DNA of 64,000 nt from Kitasatospora albolonga (GTDB lineage Bacteria; Actinomycetota; Actinomycetes; Streptomycetales; Streptomycetaceae). The notes under the pieces were generated by a model. The model saw only the letters and a program-made list of their open reading frames with translations. It did no database searches and was not told the origin of the DNA. The position numbers and the translations under genes are program-made. Positions 57,392 through 64,000 of this stretch are shown here, one piece after another. Each line of letters starts with the position of its first letter. Position 1 is the stretch's first letter. The DNA lies in contig CP020563.1 of NCBI GenBank assembly GCA_002082585.1, forward strand, positions 4,086,001-4,150,000, read 5' to 3'.

Positions 57392-57850
57392 ATGACGACC
57401 ATGCGTCCGAGCGCCTTACCGTCCACCTCGTCCACCCCATCCGTCCCGCCCCGCCGCACCTCCGCCGTGCCGCCGCAGGCGATCTACTCCGCCGAGCCCG
57501 AGTCGGTCCGGCCCGCCCGGCGCTACGTCAGGGAAGCGGCCGCGTACCAGGAGCCGTCGATCGGTGAGGACGCGCTCGACACCCTGGAGCTCCTCGCCAG
57601 CGAGCTGGTGACCAACGCCGTTCGGTACGGGTCCGAGCCCGGCGACTCCTTCAAGGTCACCGTTGCCGCCGAACCCGGTAAGTGCCGCCTTGAAGTGCAC
57701 GACACCCGGCGGAGGGCGCCCCGCCTCCGGCCGCCCTCCGATCAGCGGACCCGTGGGCGCGGGCTGCATCTGGTCGAGGCGTTGGCCTCGCGGTGGGGGG
57801 TGGCCGAGCGGCCCCTCGGCAAGATCGTGTGGGTGGTCGTCACGTGGTGA
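57392..57850 (+). CDS. anti-sigma-factor-like ATP-binding protein (HATPase_c_2)
   Basis: 152 residues. After a Pro/Ser-rich N-terminus, the GHKL fold shows the N-box LLASELVTNAVRYGS, CRLEVHDTRRRAPR and GRGLHLVEALASRWGV. Such RsbW-like proteins may phosphorylate an anti-anti-sigma factor or bind partner regulators. The usual D-x-G-x-G loop is altered to HDTRRRAP, so ATP use is uncertain. It forms a divergent set with XRE-DUF5753/DUF397. Confidence 0.88.
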   Translation: MTTMRPSALPSTSSTPSVPPRRTSAVPPQAIYSAEPESVRPARRYVREAAAYQEPSIGEDALDTLELLASELVTNAVRYGSEPGDSFKVTVAAEPGKCRLEVHDTRRRAPRLRPPSDQRTRGRGLHLVEALASRWGVAERPLGKIVWVVVTW

Positions 57851-57913
57851 CCCGCCGCCGAGCGCCGCAGGCGCCGTACATCGGGGACCGTGGAAGGGAA
57901 CCGTAGAAGCAGA

Positions 57914-57952
57914 ACACCCCCTTGACCGCGTCTCCGCAGATCAAGGGGGTGT
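57914..57952 (-). terminator. terminator after tRNA-Ser(CGA)
   Basis: A 12-bp stem (57914-57925 with 57941-57952) with a 15-base loop is followed on the minus strand by TTCTGCTTCT. It also lies after the plus-strand ATPase gene and may serve both. Confidence 0.8.
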
Positions 57953-57958
57953 CAGAAG

Positions 57959-58046
57959 CGGTAGCGGTGGGATTTGAACCCACGGTGACGGGTTACGCCA
58001 CACTCGCTTTCGAGGCGAGCTCCTTCGGCCGCTCGGACACGCTACC
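57959..58046 (-). tRNA. tRNA-Ser (anticodon CGA)
   Basis: On the minus strand, the acceptor stem is GGTAGCG/CGCTACC and the anticodon stem CTCGC/GCGAG with loop CTCGAAA (anticodon CGA). A class II variable arm and the T-loop GGTTCAAATC are present. Confidence 0.97.
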
Positions 58047-58113
58047 GAGAGAGAGCTTAGACCATCCCGGGGCGTGCGCAGAAATCGGTTCCCGGGGGCG
58101 GGGGCGTGGCCCG

Positions 58114-58653
58114 TCAGAGCGTGCGGAAGAACGCCGTCAGCTGCGTGGCGCAGGCGTCCTCCAGCACGCCCGCGATGACCTCCGGGCGGTGGTTCAGACG
58201 GCGGTCGCGGATGACGTCCCAGAGGGAGCCGGCCGCGCCCGCCTTCTCGTCGCGGGCGCCGTAGACCACTCGGGCCACCCGGGACTGCACCAGGGCGCCC
58301 GCGCACATCGTGCAGGGCTCCAGGGTGACCACCAGCGTGCAGTCGGTCAGGCGCCACTCGCCGACCGCCTCGGCCGCCCGGCGCAGGGCCAGGATCTCGG
58401 CGTGGGCCGTCGGGTCGCCGGTGGCCTCGCGCTCGTTGTGGGCGGCGGCCAGCTCGGTGCCGTCGGGGGTGAGGACGACGGCGCCGACCGGTACGTCACC
58501 GGCCGACGCCGCCCGCTCGGCCTCGGCCAGGGCGCGGCGCATCGGGGCCTGCCACGGATCGCGTACGGGGTCGGGGTCGTGCACAGGTACGCGTACGGGG
58601 TCCGGGGCGGGCCGGGAGGAAGGGGAAGAGGGGTTCGGCGGGCGTGCGGTCAC
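58114..58653 (-). CDS. tadA: tRNA(adenine34) deaminase TadA
   Basis: 179 residues of the cytidine-deaminase fold. The zinc/catalytic motifs are TAHAEILALRRAAE (H-A-E) and TLEPCTMCAGALVQSRV (P-C-x2-C). It deaminates A34 of tRNA-Arg(ACG), whose gene is at 10703-10775. The N-terminal 37 residues are a Pro/Asp-rich extension; an ATG at 58542 would remove it. The next minus-strand gene upstream is its associated protein. Confidence 0.94.
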   Translation of the reverse strand: MTARPPNPSSPSSRPAPDPVRVPVHDPDPVRDPWQAPMRRALAEAERAASAGDVPVGAVVLTPDGTELAAAHNEREATGDPTAHAEILALRRAAEAVGEWRLTDCTLVVTLEPCTMCAGALVQSRVARVVYGARDEKAGAAGSLWDVIRDRRLNHRPEVIAGVLEDACATQLTAFFRTL

Positions 58654-58725
58654 CCGCGGACCCTAACGGACAGGGAAGGAGGGGAGGGAGGGGAAGCCCC
58701 CGGCGAACCACGCGCCGGACACCCC

Positions 58726-59325
58726 CTACCGCACCGCCTCCAGCACCTCCGCCGCTCCCAGCGCGTCGGCGATCTCCGTCAGCGCGTCGGTCCGCAGCGT
58801 CAGCAGGTCCTTCTCGGAGACCCCGAAGTCGGCGAGGATGCCCAGCTCGCCGATCGGGCCCGCCGGGACCGCGTCGGAATCGACATCGGAGTCGGGGTCG
58901 GGGGCCGGGCCGGAGCCGGAGGCCGTGTCGTCGGTCAGGGCGGAGGCGGGCCGGGACGACGGGGTCGGTTCGCCGTCCTCCTCCTCCGTGCCGTCGAGGT
59001 CGACGAGCTCCTCCAGCGCGGCGATCTCGTCCTCGGCCCCTGGTTCGCGGCCGAGCAGTTCGTCGGTGAGCAGGATCTCCCCGTACGAGGAGCGGGCGGC
59101 GGCGGACGCGTCCGAGATGTAGATACGGGGGTCCTCCTCACCGTCCACCCGGAGGATGCCGAACCAGGCGTCCTCCTGCTCGATGTAGACCAGGACCGTG
59201 TCCTCGTCCACCGAGGCCCCCTGGGCCAGATCCGTCAGGTCGGACAGGGTCTCCACATCGTCGAGCTCTGTATCGCTCGCTTCCCACCCGTCTTCGGTGC
59301 GCGCGAGCAGTGCGGCGAAGTACAC
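58726..59325 (-). CDS. tRNA adenosine deaminase-associated protein
   Basis: 199 residues. It matches the actinobacterial family found next to tadA: VYFAALLARTEDGWEASDTE, then LVYIEQEDAWFGILRVDGEE and LTDELLG. The rest is acidic (DLDGTEEEDGE, Asp/Ser run) with a C-terminal helix (EKDLLTLRTDALTEIADALG). I chose the GTG at 59325 because GGGAGAG stands five bases upstream; ATG 59346 adds seven residues. Its exact role with TadA is not established. Confidence 0.9.
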   Translation of the reverse strand: MYFAALLARTEDGWEASDTELDDVETLSDLTDLAQGASVDEDTVLVYIEQEDAWFGILRVDGEEDPRIYISDASAAARSSYGEILLTDELLGREPGAEDEIAALEELVDLDGTEEEDGEPTPSSRPASALTDDTASGSGPAPDPDSDVDSDAVPAGPIGELGILADFGVSEKDLLTLRTDALTEIADALGAAEVLEAVR

Positions 59326-59565
59326 CGTGACTCTCCCACTGGTCATAGGTGAATCGGTCCGACGGGAGGGCAGACGGGAAGTCCGTCTGCTCTGAGCCCC
59401 GCCCAATCGGCATCGTGGCAGAAACAAGCGCCGGGCGAGACCTCTTCGGCCGTTGCGTCGGCCATCAGTTCCAGGAGTGCCCGGTCGGCCGTCGCCCTGA
59501 CGGAACGGCAGGAGGACCCGATCGGCGGGGGAGTGCGCCGGTGGTACGGGACGGCTTCAGGGGCC

Positions 59566-59847
59566 TCACCAGCGGAACGTACGCATCCGCATCTGTTGGC
59601 GCATACGGGCGGCACGGGCCCGGCGCGGCTGCACCCGGTCGCGCAGCTGCTTGGCCTCGTGGAGCTCGCGGAGGAACTGGGCGCGCCGTCGGCGCCGCGC
59701 CGCGTCACTCTCCTGCGCGTCCGTGACGTCACCCGCCGTGTCGCGTGTCGTTTCGCGTGTCGGGTCACCCGTCGTGTCGCGCGGCTCGCGCGCGTCGCTC
59801 ACTCCGCGTGAGCCCGGGCTCCGCCGCTGTTCCCCGTCCGCCGCCAT
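59566..59847 (-). CDS. small basic hypothetical protein
   Basis: 93 residues: a Thr/Asp/Arg repeat-like N-terminal half (EPRDTTGDPTRETTRDTAGD) and a basic helix (RRRRRAQFLRELHEAKQLRD, then MRQQMRMRTFRW). Highly positive, so nucleic-acid binding is possible but not shown. It is divergent from upp. The 240 bases downstream contain an open frame in another register (LADATAEEV-like) that I do not call. Confidence 0.65.
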   Translation of the reverse strand: MAADGEQRRSPGSRGVSDAREPRDTTGDPTRETTRDTAGDVTDAQESDAARRRRRAQFLRELHEAKQLRDRVQPRRARAARMRQQMRMRTFRW

Positions 59848-59949
59848 CGACACACCACCCCAACGCTGGGTCCGTATGCCCCCACCTTCCCCCCGAACAG
59901 GTGGTTGATGCCAGCGCAGAGTGCCGGAAGGCGCGGTTACTGTTGACGC

Positions 59950-60585
59950 ATGCGGATCCACGTCGTCGACCACCCGCTGGTGGCGCACAAACTGACCACG
60001 CTGCGCGACAAGCGCACCGACTCCCCGACCTTCCGGCGCCTCGCCGACGAGCTGGTCACCCTTCTCGCCTACGAGGCCACCAGGGATGTGCGTACCGAGC
60101 AGGTCGACATCGAGACCCCGGTGACGCCCACGACGGGCGTCAAGCTCTCGCACCCCCGGCCCCTCGTCGTCCCGATCCTGCGCGCCGGTCTCGGCATGCT
60201 GGACGGCATGGTGCGGCTGCTCCCCACCGCCGAGGTGGGCTTCCTCGGCATGATCCGCAACGAGGAGACGCTCCAGGCGGAGACGTACGCGACCCGGATG
60301 CCCGAGGACCTCTCCGGCCGCCAGGTCTACGTCCTCGACCCGATGCTGGCCACCGGCGGCACCCTCGTCGCCGCCATCCAGGAGCTGATCAAGCGCGGCG
60401 CCGACGATGTCACCGCCGTCGTCCTCCTCGCGGCGCCCGAGGGCGTCGAGGTGATGGAGCGCGAGCTGGCGGGCACCCCCGTCACCGTGGTCACCGCCTC
60501 CGTCGACGAGCGGCTCAACGAGCACGGCTACATCGTTCCGGGCCTCGGCGACGCCGGAGACCGGATGTACGGCACGGCGGAGTAG
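59950..60585 (+). CDS. upp: uracil phosphoribosyltransferase
   Basis: 211 residues. The PRPP-binding loop is [19 protein letters not shown], and the uracil-binding end is [17 protein letters not shown]; the flexible loop is [20 protein letters not shown]. It makes UMP from uracil and PRPP in pyrimidine salvage. Length and motifs are standard. A very strong terminator follows. Confidence 0.98.
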   Translation: MRIHVVDHPLVAHKLTTLRDKRTDSPTFRRLADELVTLLAYEATRDVRTEQVDIETPVTPTTGVKLSHPRPLVVPILRAGLGMLDGMVRLLPTAEVGFLGMIRNEETLQAETYATRMPEDLSGRQVYVLDPMLATGGTLVAAIQELIKRGADDVTAVVLLAAPEGVEVMERELAGTPVTVVTASVDERLNEHGYIVPGLGDAGDRMYGTAE

Positions 60586-60628
60586 CCGGAGCCCCACCCG
60601 TTCAGGCCCGTCAGGCCCAGCGCAGAGC

Positions 60629-60686
60629 GGTGCCCCTTGCTCCCGTACGGGACGTACGAGATGTACGTACGGGAGCAAGGGGCACC
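60629..60686 (+). terminator. bidirectional terminator after upp
   Basis: A perfect 21-bp stem (60629-60649 with 60666-60686) with a 16-base loop lies between upp and the convergent LytR-C gene. Confidence 0.9.
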
Positions 60687-60714
60687 GGTGCGTTCAGGCG
60701 GCAGGCGCGGCCTC

Positions 60715-61365
60715 TCAGCCGCTCTTTGTCGTCGCCGTCGGCGCGCAGGAGGCGGACGGGGCCGGGGACGGCTTCGTGAGGGCCGCCATGGCCGCCGTGG
60801 CCTCCGCCGGGGTGCTGAACGCCTTGAACTTCGCGCCGAGGATCAGGTCGACCTCCGCCGTCTTGCGCTTGTCGGTCTTCTGCACCGCGCCCGGCAGCTG
60901 CGTGCCCAGTACGGCGAAGCTGCCGTTCGCCGCCGTCGGGGCGCCGAGCAGCACCGCGGTGCCGGGGACCTTCTTGTCGTACGCCTCCGGGGCATTGCCC
61001 ACCTCGCCGATGGCGAACCCACGCTTCTTCAGCTCGTCCGCCGCCGCCTTGGCGAGCCCGGTGGTCGTCGTCGCGTTGTAGACGTTGACCTTGATGGCGG
61101 CCGGCTTCGGCAGCGCCTTGGCGGGGGCCACCGGCTTCGGGGTGGGGCAGTCCCGCGGGTGGCTCGCGGCGACGGCGCTCTTGTCGCCGCCTGTGAAGAC
61201 GTCGATGAGCTGCAGCGTTCCCCAGCCGGCCAGGCCGAGGGCCACCACGGCCGAGACGCCCGCGAGGACGATCCGTCGGCGGTTCCGGGGGCGGCGCATG
61301 CGGGGGTAGGTGTCGCCCGTGATGCGGTACTTTCCGCCCATGCCGGGGGGAGTGAGCATGCTCAT
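60715..61365 (-). CDS. membrane-anchored LytR C-terminal-domain protein
   Basis: 216 residues. A basic N-terminus (MRRPRNRRR) leads into one membrane helix (VLAGVSAVVALGLAGWGTLQ). The extracytoplasmic LytR_C domain (about 100-195) begins IKVNVYNATTTTGLAKAAAD and continues RGFAIGEVGNAPE and AVLLGAP. It is found at the end of LytR-CpsA-Psr proteins or alone, so a cell-envelope role is likely. ATG at 61365 is followed by another Met two codons later. Confidence 0.9.
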   Translation of the reverse strand: MSMLTPPGMGGKYRITGDTYPRMRRPRNRRRIVLAGVSAVVALGLAGWGTLQLIDVFTGGDKSAVAASHPRDCPTPKPVAPAKALPKPAAIKVNVYNATTTTGLAKAAADELKKRGFAIGEVGNAPEAYDKKVPGTAVLLGAPTAANGSFAVLGTQLPGAVQKTDKRKTAEVDLILGAKFKAFSTPAEATAAMAALTKPSPAPSASCAPTATTKSG

Positions 61366-61540
61366 GGGGGCAGCGTAGTGCGACCCGGTGATGATGCGTA
61401 CTAAATGATCAACGTATGGCACCCGGATGAGCTCGAAAGCACCCGAAAGGCCCGAATTCGCGTGCCATCGTTGGGGGAGTGCTAAGCGGTGCCGTCGCGA
61501 GGGTGCGCCGAGCGGTGGGGGGCTCGGAGGGGCGGCGGCG

Positions 61541-61837
61541 TCAGCCCAGGTCGAGGACGCGTGCGTGCAGCACCTGCCGCTGCTGGAGCGCGGCCCGGAC
61601 CGCCCGGTGCAGCCCGTCCTCCAGATAGAGGTCGCCCTGCCACTTCACGACGTGGGCGAAGAGGTCGCCGTAGAACGTGGAGTCCTCGGCGAGGAGGGTC
61701 TCCAGGTCCAGCTGCCCCTTGGTGGTCACGAGCTGGTCCAGGCGAACCGGACGTGGCGCGACGTCCGCCCACTGCCGGGTGCTTTCCCGGCCGTGGTCGG
61801 GGTATGGCTTCCCATTTCCGATGCGCTTGAAGATCAC
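61541..61837 (-). CDS. small conserved actinobacterial protein
   Basis: 98 residues: MIFKRIGNGKPYPDHGREST, VRLDQLVTTKGQLDLETLLA, then LYLEDGLHRAVRAALQQRQV. The 'L-E-D-G-L-H-R-A-V-R-A-A-L' stretch resembles the core of ParB-like nuclease domains, but the protein is too short for a firm call. The sequence looks strongly constrained. Function unknown. Confidence 0.85.
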   Translation of the reverse strand: MIFKRIGNGKPYPDHGRESTRQWADVAPRPVRLDQLVTTKGQLDLETLLAEDSTFYGDLFAHVVKWQGDLYLEDGLHRAVRAALQQRQVLHARVLDLG

Positions 61838-62168
61838 ACGGAAAGCCTACCGGTCAAGGGGTGCCGGGCGCAGCCAGGGAACCTTGCCGCGGCGCTCCGC
61901 CAAAGTGGGGTGGAGCGCCGCATAGCGCCGGATAGCGGGGCACGCCGCAGGCGGTGGGTGCCGGGGCCGGGGCCGGGTCCGGACCAGGGCCTGGGGCTGG
62001 ACCAGGGCCTGGGGTCGAGCCCGAGCCCAGGCCCGAGGCCGGACCCGGAGCCGAGCCCGGGCCCGAGGCCGTGGCCCCGGAGCCGGGCCCTGTGGTTCGA
62101 GCCCGGCTCCGTCTGCGACGTGCCGCGTTCATGACGTGGTGCGTGGTGCGTGGTACGCGGACGGGGTG
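61838..62168. repeat. gene-free GC-rich low-complexity region
   Basis: Within it, 61960-62095 is a run of imperfect GGGCCTGGGGYYGGACCA and CCGAGCCCRGG units. Open frames across it encode only Pro/Gly/Glu/Gln repeats and have no start signals. It lies between the small conserved gene and the M28 peptidase gene. Confidence 0.7.
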
Positions 62169-63743
62169 TTACTCCCTGACCTCGTGCCCGTGGCCGTCGT
62201 GCAGGCCGCCGCCGCTGCCCGGGGTGCCGGTGCTCGGGACCGGCTTGACCGGGCGGGTCAGCGAGCGCAGGTCGTGGGCGTACGTGCCGACGGCGTTGGC
62301 GATCACGTCGATGTTGACGTCGAAGTGCTTCATGCTGATGTTGCTCAGGTCGTCGCAGGCCGCGTGGTAGCACGGGTCGTAGGCGACGCCCGCCTGTCCG
62401 CCGTACGTCCGGGCCTGGGCCGCCGTCTTGATGCCCTCGGCGCCCGTGAACGTACCGCCGGAGGGGATGCCCACCTCGATGAACGGCCCGTAGTCCGAGC
62501 GGCCGGTGAAGTCCGTGCCCTCGTGCTTCTTGCCCTTGCTGTCGAGGAACTTGGTGATGTCCCGCTCCAGCTGGGCGGAGCCCTCCGGGCCGGGGCCCGC
62601 GCCGACGCCGTCGGAGTCGTCGCCGTCGTAGACGAACTGGACGCCGTTGGGCGAGGCGATCATGTCGAAGTTCAGGTAGAGCTTGATCTGCTTGATCTGC
62701 TTCTCGGAGAGCGCCGCGACGTACGCCTCCGAGCCGAGCAGGCCGTTCTCCTCGGCCGACCACCAGGCGAACCGGACCTTGTTGGCGGGCTTGCTCTTCG
62801 ACTTGGCGAGTTCCAGGGCGACTTCGAGCAGACCGGCGGAGCCGGAGCCGTTGTCGTTGATGCCGGGGCCGTCGGTGACGGAGTCGAGGTGGGCGCCGAG
62901 CACGACGGTGTTCGCCGCCTTGCCGCCGCGCGTCTCCGCGATGACGTTGCGGGTGGTGCGCTGCTCCTGGAGCTGGCGGACCTCGAAGGAGACCGTGACC
63001 TCGCCCGCGGCCAGGTCGGCGGCGAGCTTCTCGCCCTCCTCCTGCGTGATGCCACCGGTCGGGATCTTGCCGGCCGCGGCGTCGCCGAGCGTGCCGGACA
63101 GGGCGCCTTCGGTGTTGTTGTAGATGACCGCTCCGGCCGCTCCGGCCTCCGCCGCCAGCGCCTGCTTGTCGGCGAAGGCGCAGCCGCCGCGCTTGATCAG
63201 CGCGATCTTGCCGGTGAAGTCGGCGGAGGCGTAGTCCGACGCCTCGCAGCCGGTGGTGTCGTCCACGGGGACGTTGACGAGCCCGGCCGTCAGACCGCCC
63301 ACCGGGGTCGACCGGGTGTACGTCATCGCCTTGATCGTCACATCGCGCGGCGACGGCGACACCACGGCGAGCTTTTCGGCCAGCGTCTCCGTGTAGGGGA
63401 ACTGGAAGGTCTGGTACGAGACCTGGTACCCGGCGCGCTGGAGCTCCCGGTAGACGTACGCCGCCGAGGCGTCGTAGCCGAGCGATCCCGCCGCGCGGTG
63501 ACCGCCGGCCGAGTCGGCTATCGCCTGGAACTTCTGGAGGTGGCGGTAGGCGTCACGCGCGGACGAGTTCTTCACCAGCTCCCGGGAGAGCTTCACCGCC
63601 TCCTTGGAGGGGCCGTGGGACCCGTGGGAGTGCCCGGGGTGTCCATGGGAGGGCTTGTGGTGCGGGGCGGCGCCCAGGAGGAGCGGTGTGGCCAGAGCGG
63701 TGGCGGCCACAACAGCCATGGCTCTGCGACGTGTTGCGTGCAC
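62169..63743 (-). CDS. secreted M28-family aminopeptidase with PA domain
   Basis: 524 residues. A signal peptide (RRRAMAVVAATALATPLLLG) precedes a His-rich mature start (HHKPSHGHPGHSHGSHG). A PA insert spans about 140-260 (GKIALIKRGGCAFADKQALA). The zinc peptidase core has GAHLDSVTDGPGINDNGSG, WWSAEENGLLGSEAYV, YLNFDMIASPN and the late His in DPCYHAACDDLSNI. All metal ligands are present. It resembles the S. griseus aminopeptidase family. GTG start with AAGGA five bases upstream. Confidence 0.95.
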   Translation of the reverse strand: MHATRRRAMAVVAATALATPLLLGAAPHHKPSHGHPGHSHGSHGPSKEAVKLSRELVKNSSARDAYRHLQKFQAIADSAGGHRAAGSLGYDASAAYVYRELQRAGYQVSYQTFQFPYTETLAEKLAVVSPSPRDVTIKAMTYTRSTPVGGLTAGLVNVPVDDTTGCEASDYASADFTGKIALIKRGGCAFADKQALAAEAGAAGAVIYNNTEGALSGTLGDAAAGKIPTGGITQEEGEKLAADLAAGEVTVSFEVRQLQEQRTTRNVIAETRGGKAANTVVLGAHLDSVTDGPGINDNGSGSAGLLEVALELAKSKSKPANKVRFAWWSAEENGLLGSEAYVAALSEKQIKQIKLYLNFDMIASPNGVQFVYDGDDSDGVGAGPGPEGSAQLERDITKFLDSKGKKHEGTDFTGRSDYGPFIEVGIPSGGTFTGAEGIKTAAQARTYGGQAGVAYDPCYHAACDDLSNISMKHFDVNIDVIANAVGTYAHDLRSLTRPVKPVPSTGTPGSGGGLHDGHGHEVRE

Positions 63744-63884
63744 AGGAGTCCTTCCGTGGAGACGTTCTGGACGTGTGAACGAATGTGGAGCGAAAGCTAG
63801 CGAGTGGGGTGGCTCCTGGGAACCGCAGTGGCTGATTTTGATCGCTTCTTCCGGCCGTTCTGTCCGGCTGTCTCTTCTGGTCGC

Positions 63885-64000
63885 CTACGCACGCGGTGCT
63901 TTCGGGTCTTTCGGGGCTTTCGCTGTCTTCGCCTGAGCGTTCGTTTCCGTCTTCGCTGTTCTGGCCGCTGCGCCCGGTTTCGTCTTCGCCGCCTTGGCTG
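63885..64000 (-). CDS. C-terminal end of an Ala/Lys-rich protein (truncated by window)
   Basis: On the minus strand the frame runs in from the window edge as AKAAKTKPGAAARTAKTETN, then KTAKAPKDPKAPRA and TAG. Such tails occur on histone-like and other nucleic-acid-binding proteins. Only 38 residues are visible, so no name is given. Confidence 0.5.
   Translation of the reverse strand, partial: AKAAKTKPGAAARTAKTETNAQAKTAKAPKDPKAPRA

Noticed and set aside
59349..59560. Short minus-strand frame with ADATAEEVSPGACFCHDADW
   Set aside because: It has Cys/Asp character, but no start signal, no family, and it overlaps the downstream region of a better-supported gene. Not called.

Overview
The window is high-GC DNA with streptomycete traits: GTG starts, 1-4 base start/stop overlaps, long Gly/Pro-rich linkers, and Streptomyces-type families (SSI inhibitor, SigF-type and ECF41 sigma factors, XRE-DUF5753/DUF397, DUF5959, DUF2797). 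A perfect parS palindrome at 4826-4841 suggests a core location in the origin-proximal part of a Streptomyces chromosome.

Layout. 1-4.8 kb: a fatty-acyl/steroid-side-chain type operon (acyl-CoA dehydrogenase end, MaoC hydratase, thiolase-like lipid-transfer protein), a SigE-type sigma factor and an acyl-CoA ligase behind a palindromic operator. 4.8-10.8 kb: parS, a bidirectional terminator, a 1437-residue PAS/degenerate-kinase/receiver protein, a subtilisin inhibitor, tRNA-Ser(GCT) and tRNA-Arg(ACG). 10.8-13.6 kb: an accessory patch with a decayed gene, a phosphotransferase and small genes. 13.6-21 kb: an NDH-2-like flavoprotein next to an ECF41 sigma factor, membrane proteins, DUF2797, an amidohydrolase, and an IS5-like element whose termini also enclose a DUF5959 gene. 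21-27 kb: a response regulator/histidine kinase pair followed by two membrane glycosyltransferases. 27-36.5 kb: an EEP-family hydrolase, TetR- and MarR-linked DHA2 exporters (one fused to beta-sandwich domains), a YceI protein and two small oxidoreductases. 36.7-41 kb: a lipoprotein, two SigB/SigF-family sigma factors, a Dabb protein and a 54-residue membrane protein.

41.2-56 kb: a complete type I-E CRISPR-Cas locus on the minus strand: cas3-cse1 (one fused ORF), cse2, cas7e, cas5e, cas6e, cas1e, cas2e. It is bracketed by array 1 (7 repeats) and array 2 (17 repeats), with array 3 (10 repeats) about 2.7 kb away. All three arrays share a related leader on their high-coordinate side, so all are read on the minus strand. 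Between arrays 2 and 3 lie a winged-helix/zinc-ribbon protein and a DUF6879 protein; beyond array 3 is a DUF397/XRE-DUF5753/ATPase set.

57.9-64 kb returns to core genes: tRNA-Ser(CGA), tadA and its associated protein, upp, a LytR-C membrane protein, a small conserved protein, a secreted M28 peptidase, and the end of an Ala/Lys-rich protein. TadA is expected to make inosine-34 in tRNA-Arg(ACG), whose gene is also in this window. The CRISPR-Cas locus appears to be an accessory insertion between the sigma-factor/Dabb block and the tRNA-Ser/tadA/upp block.
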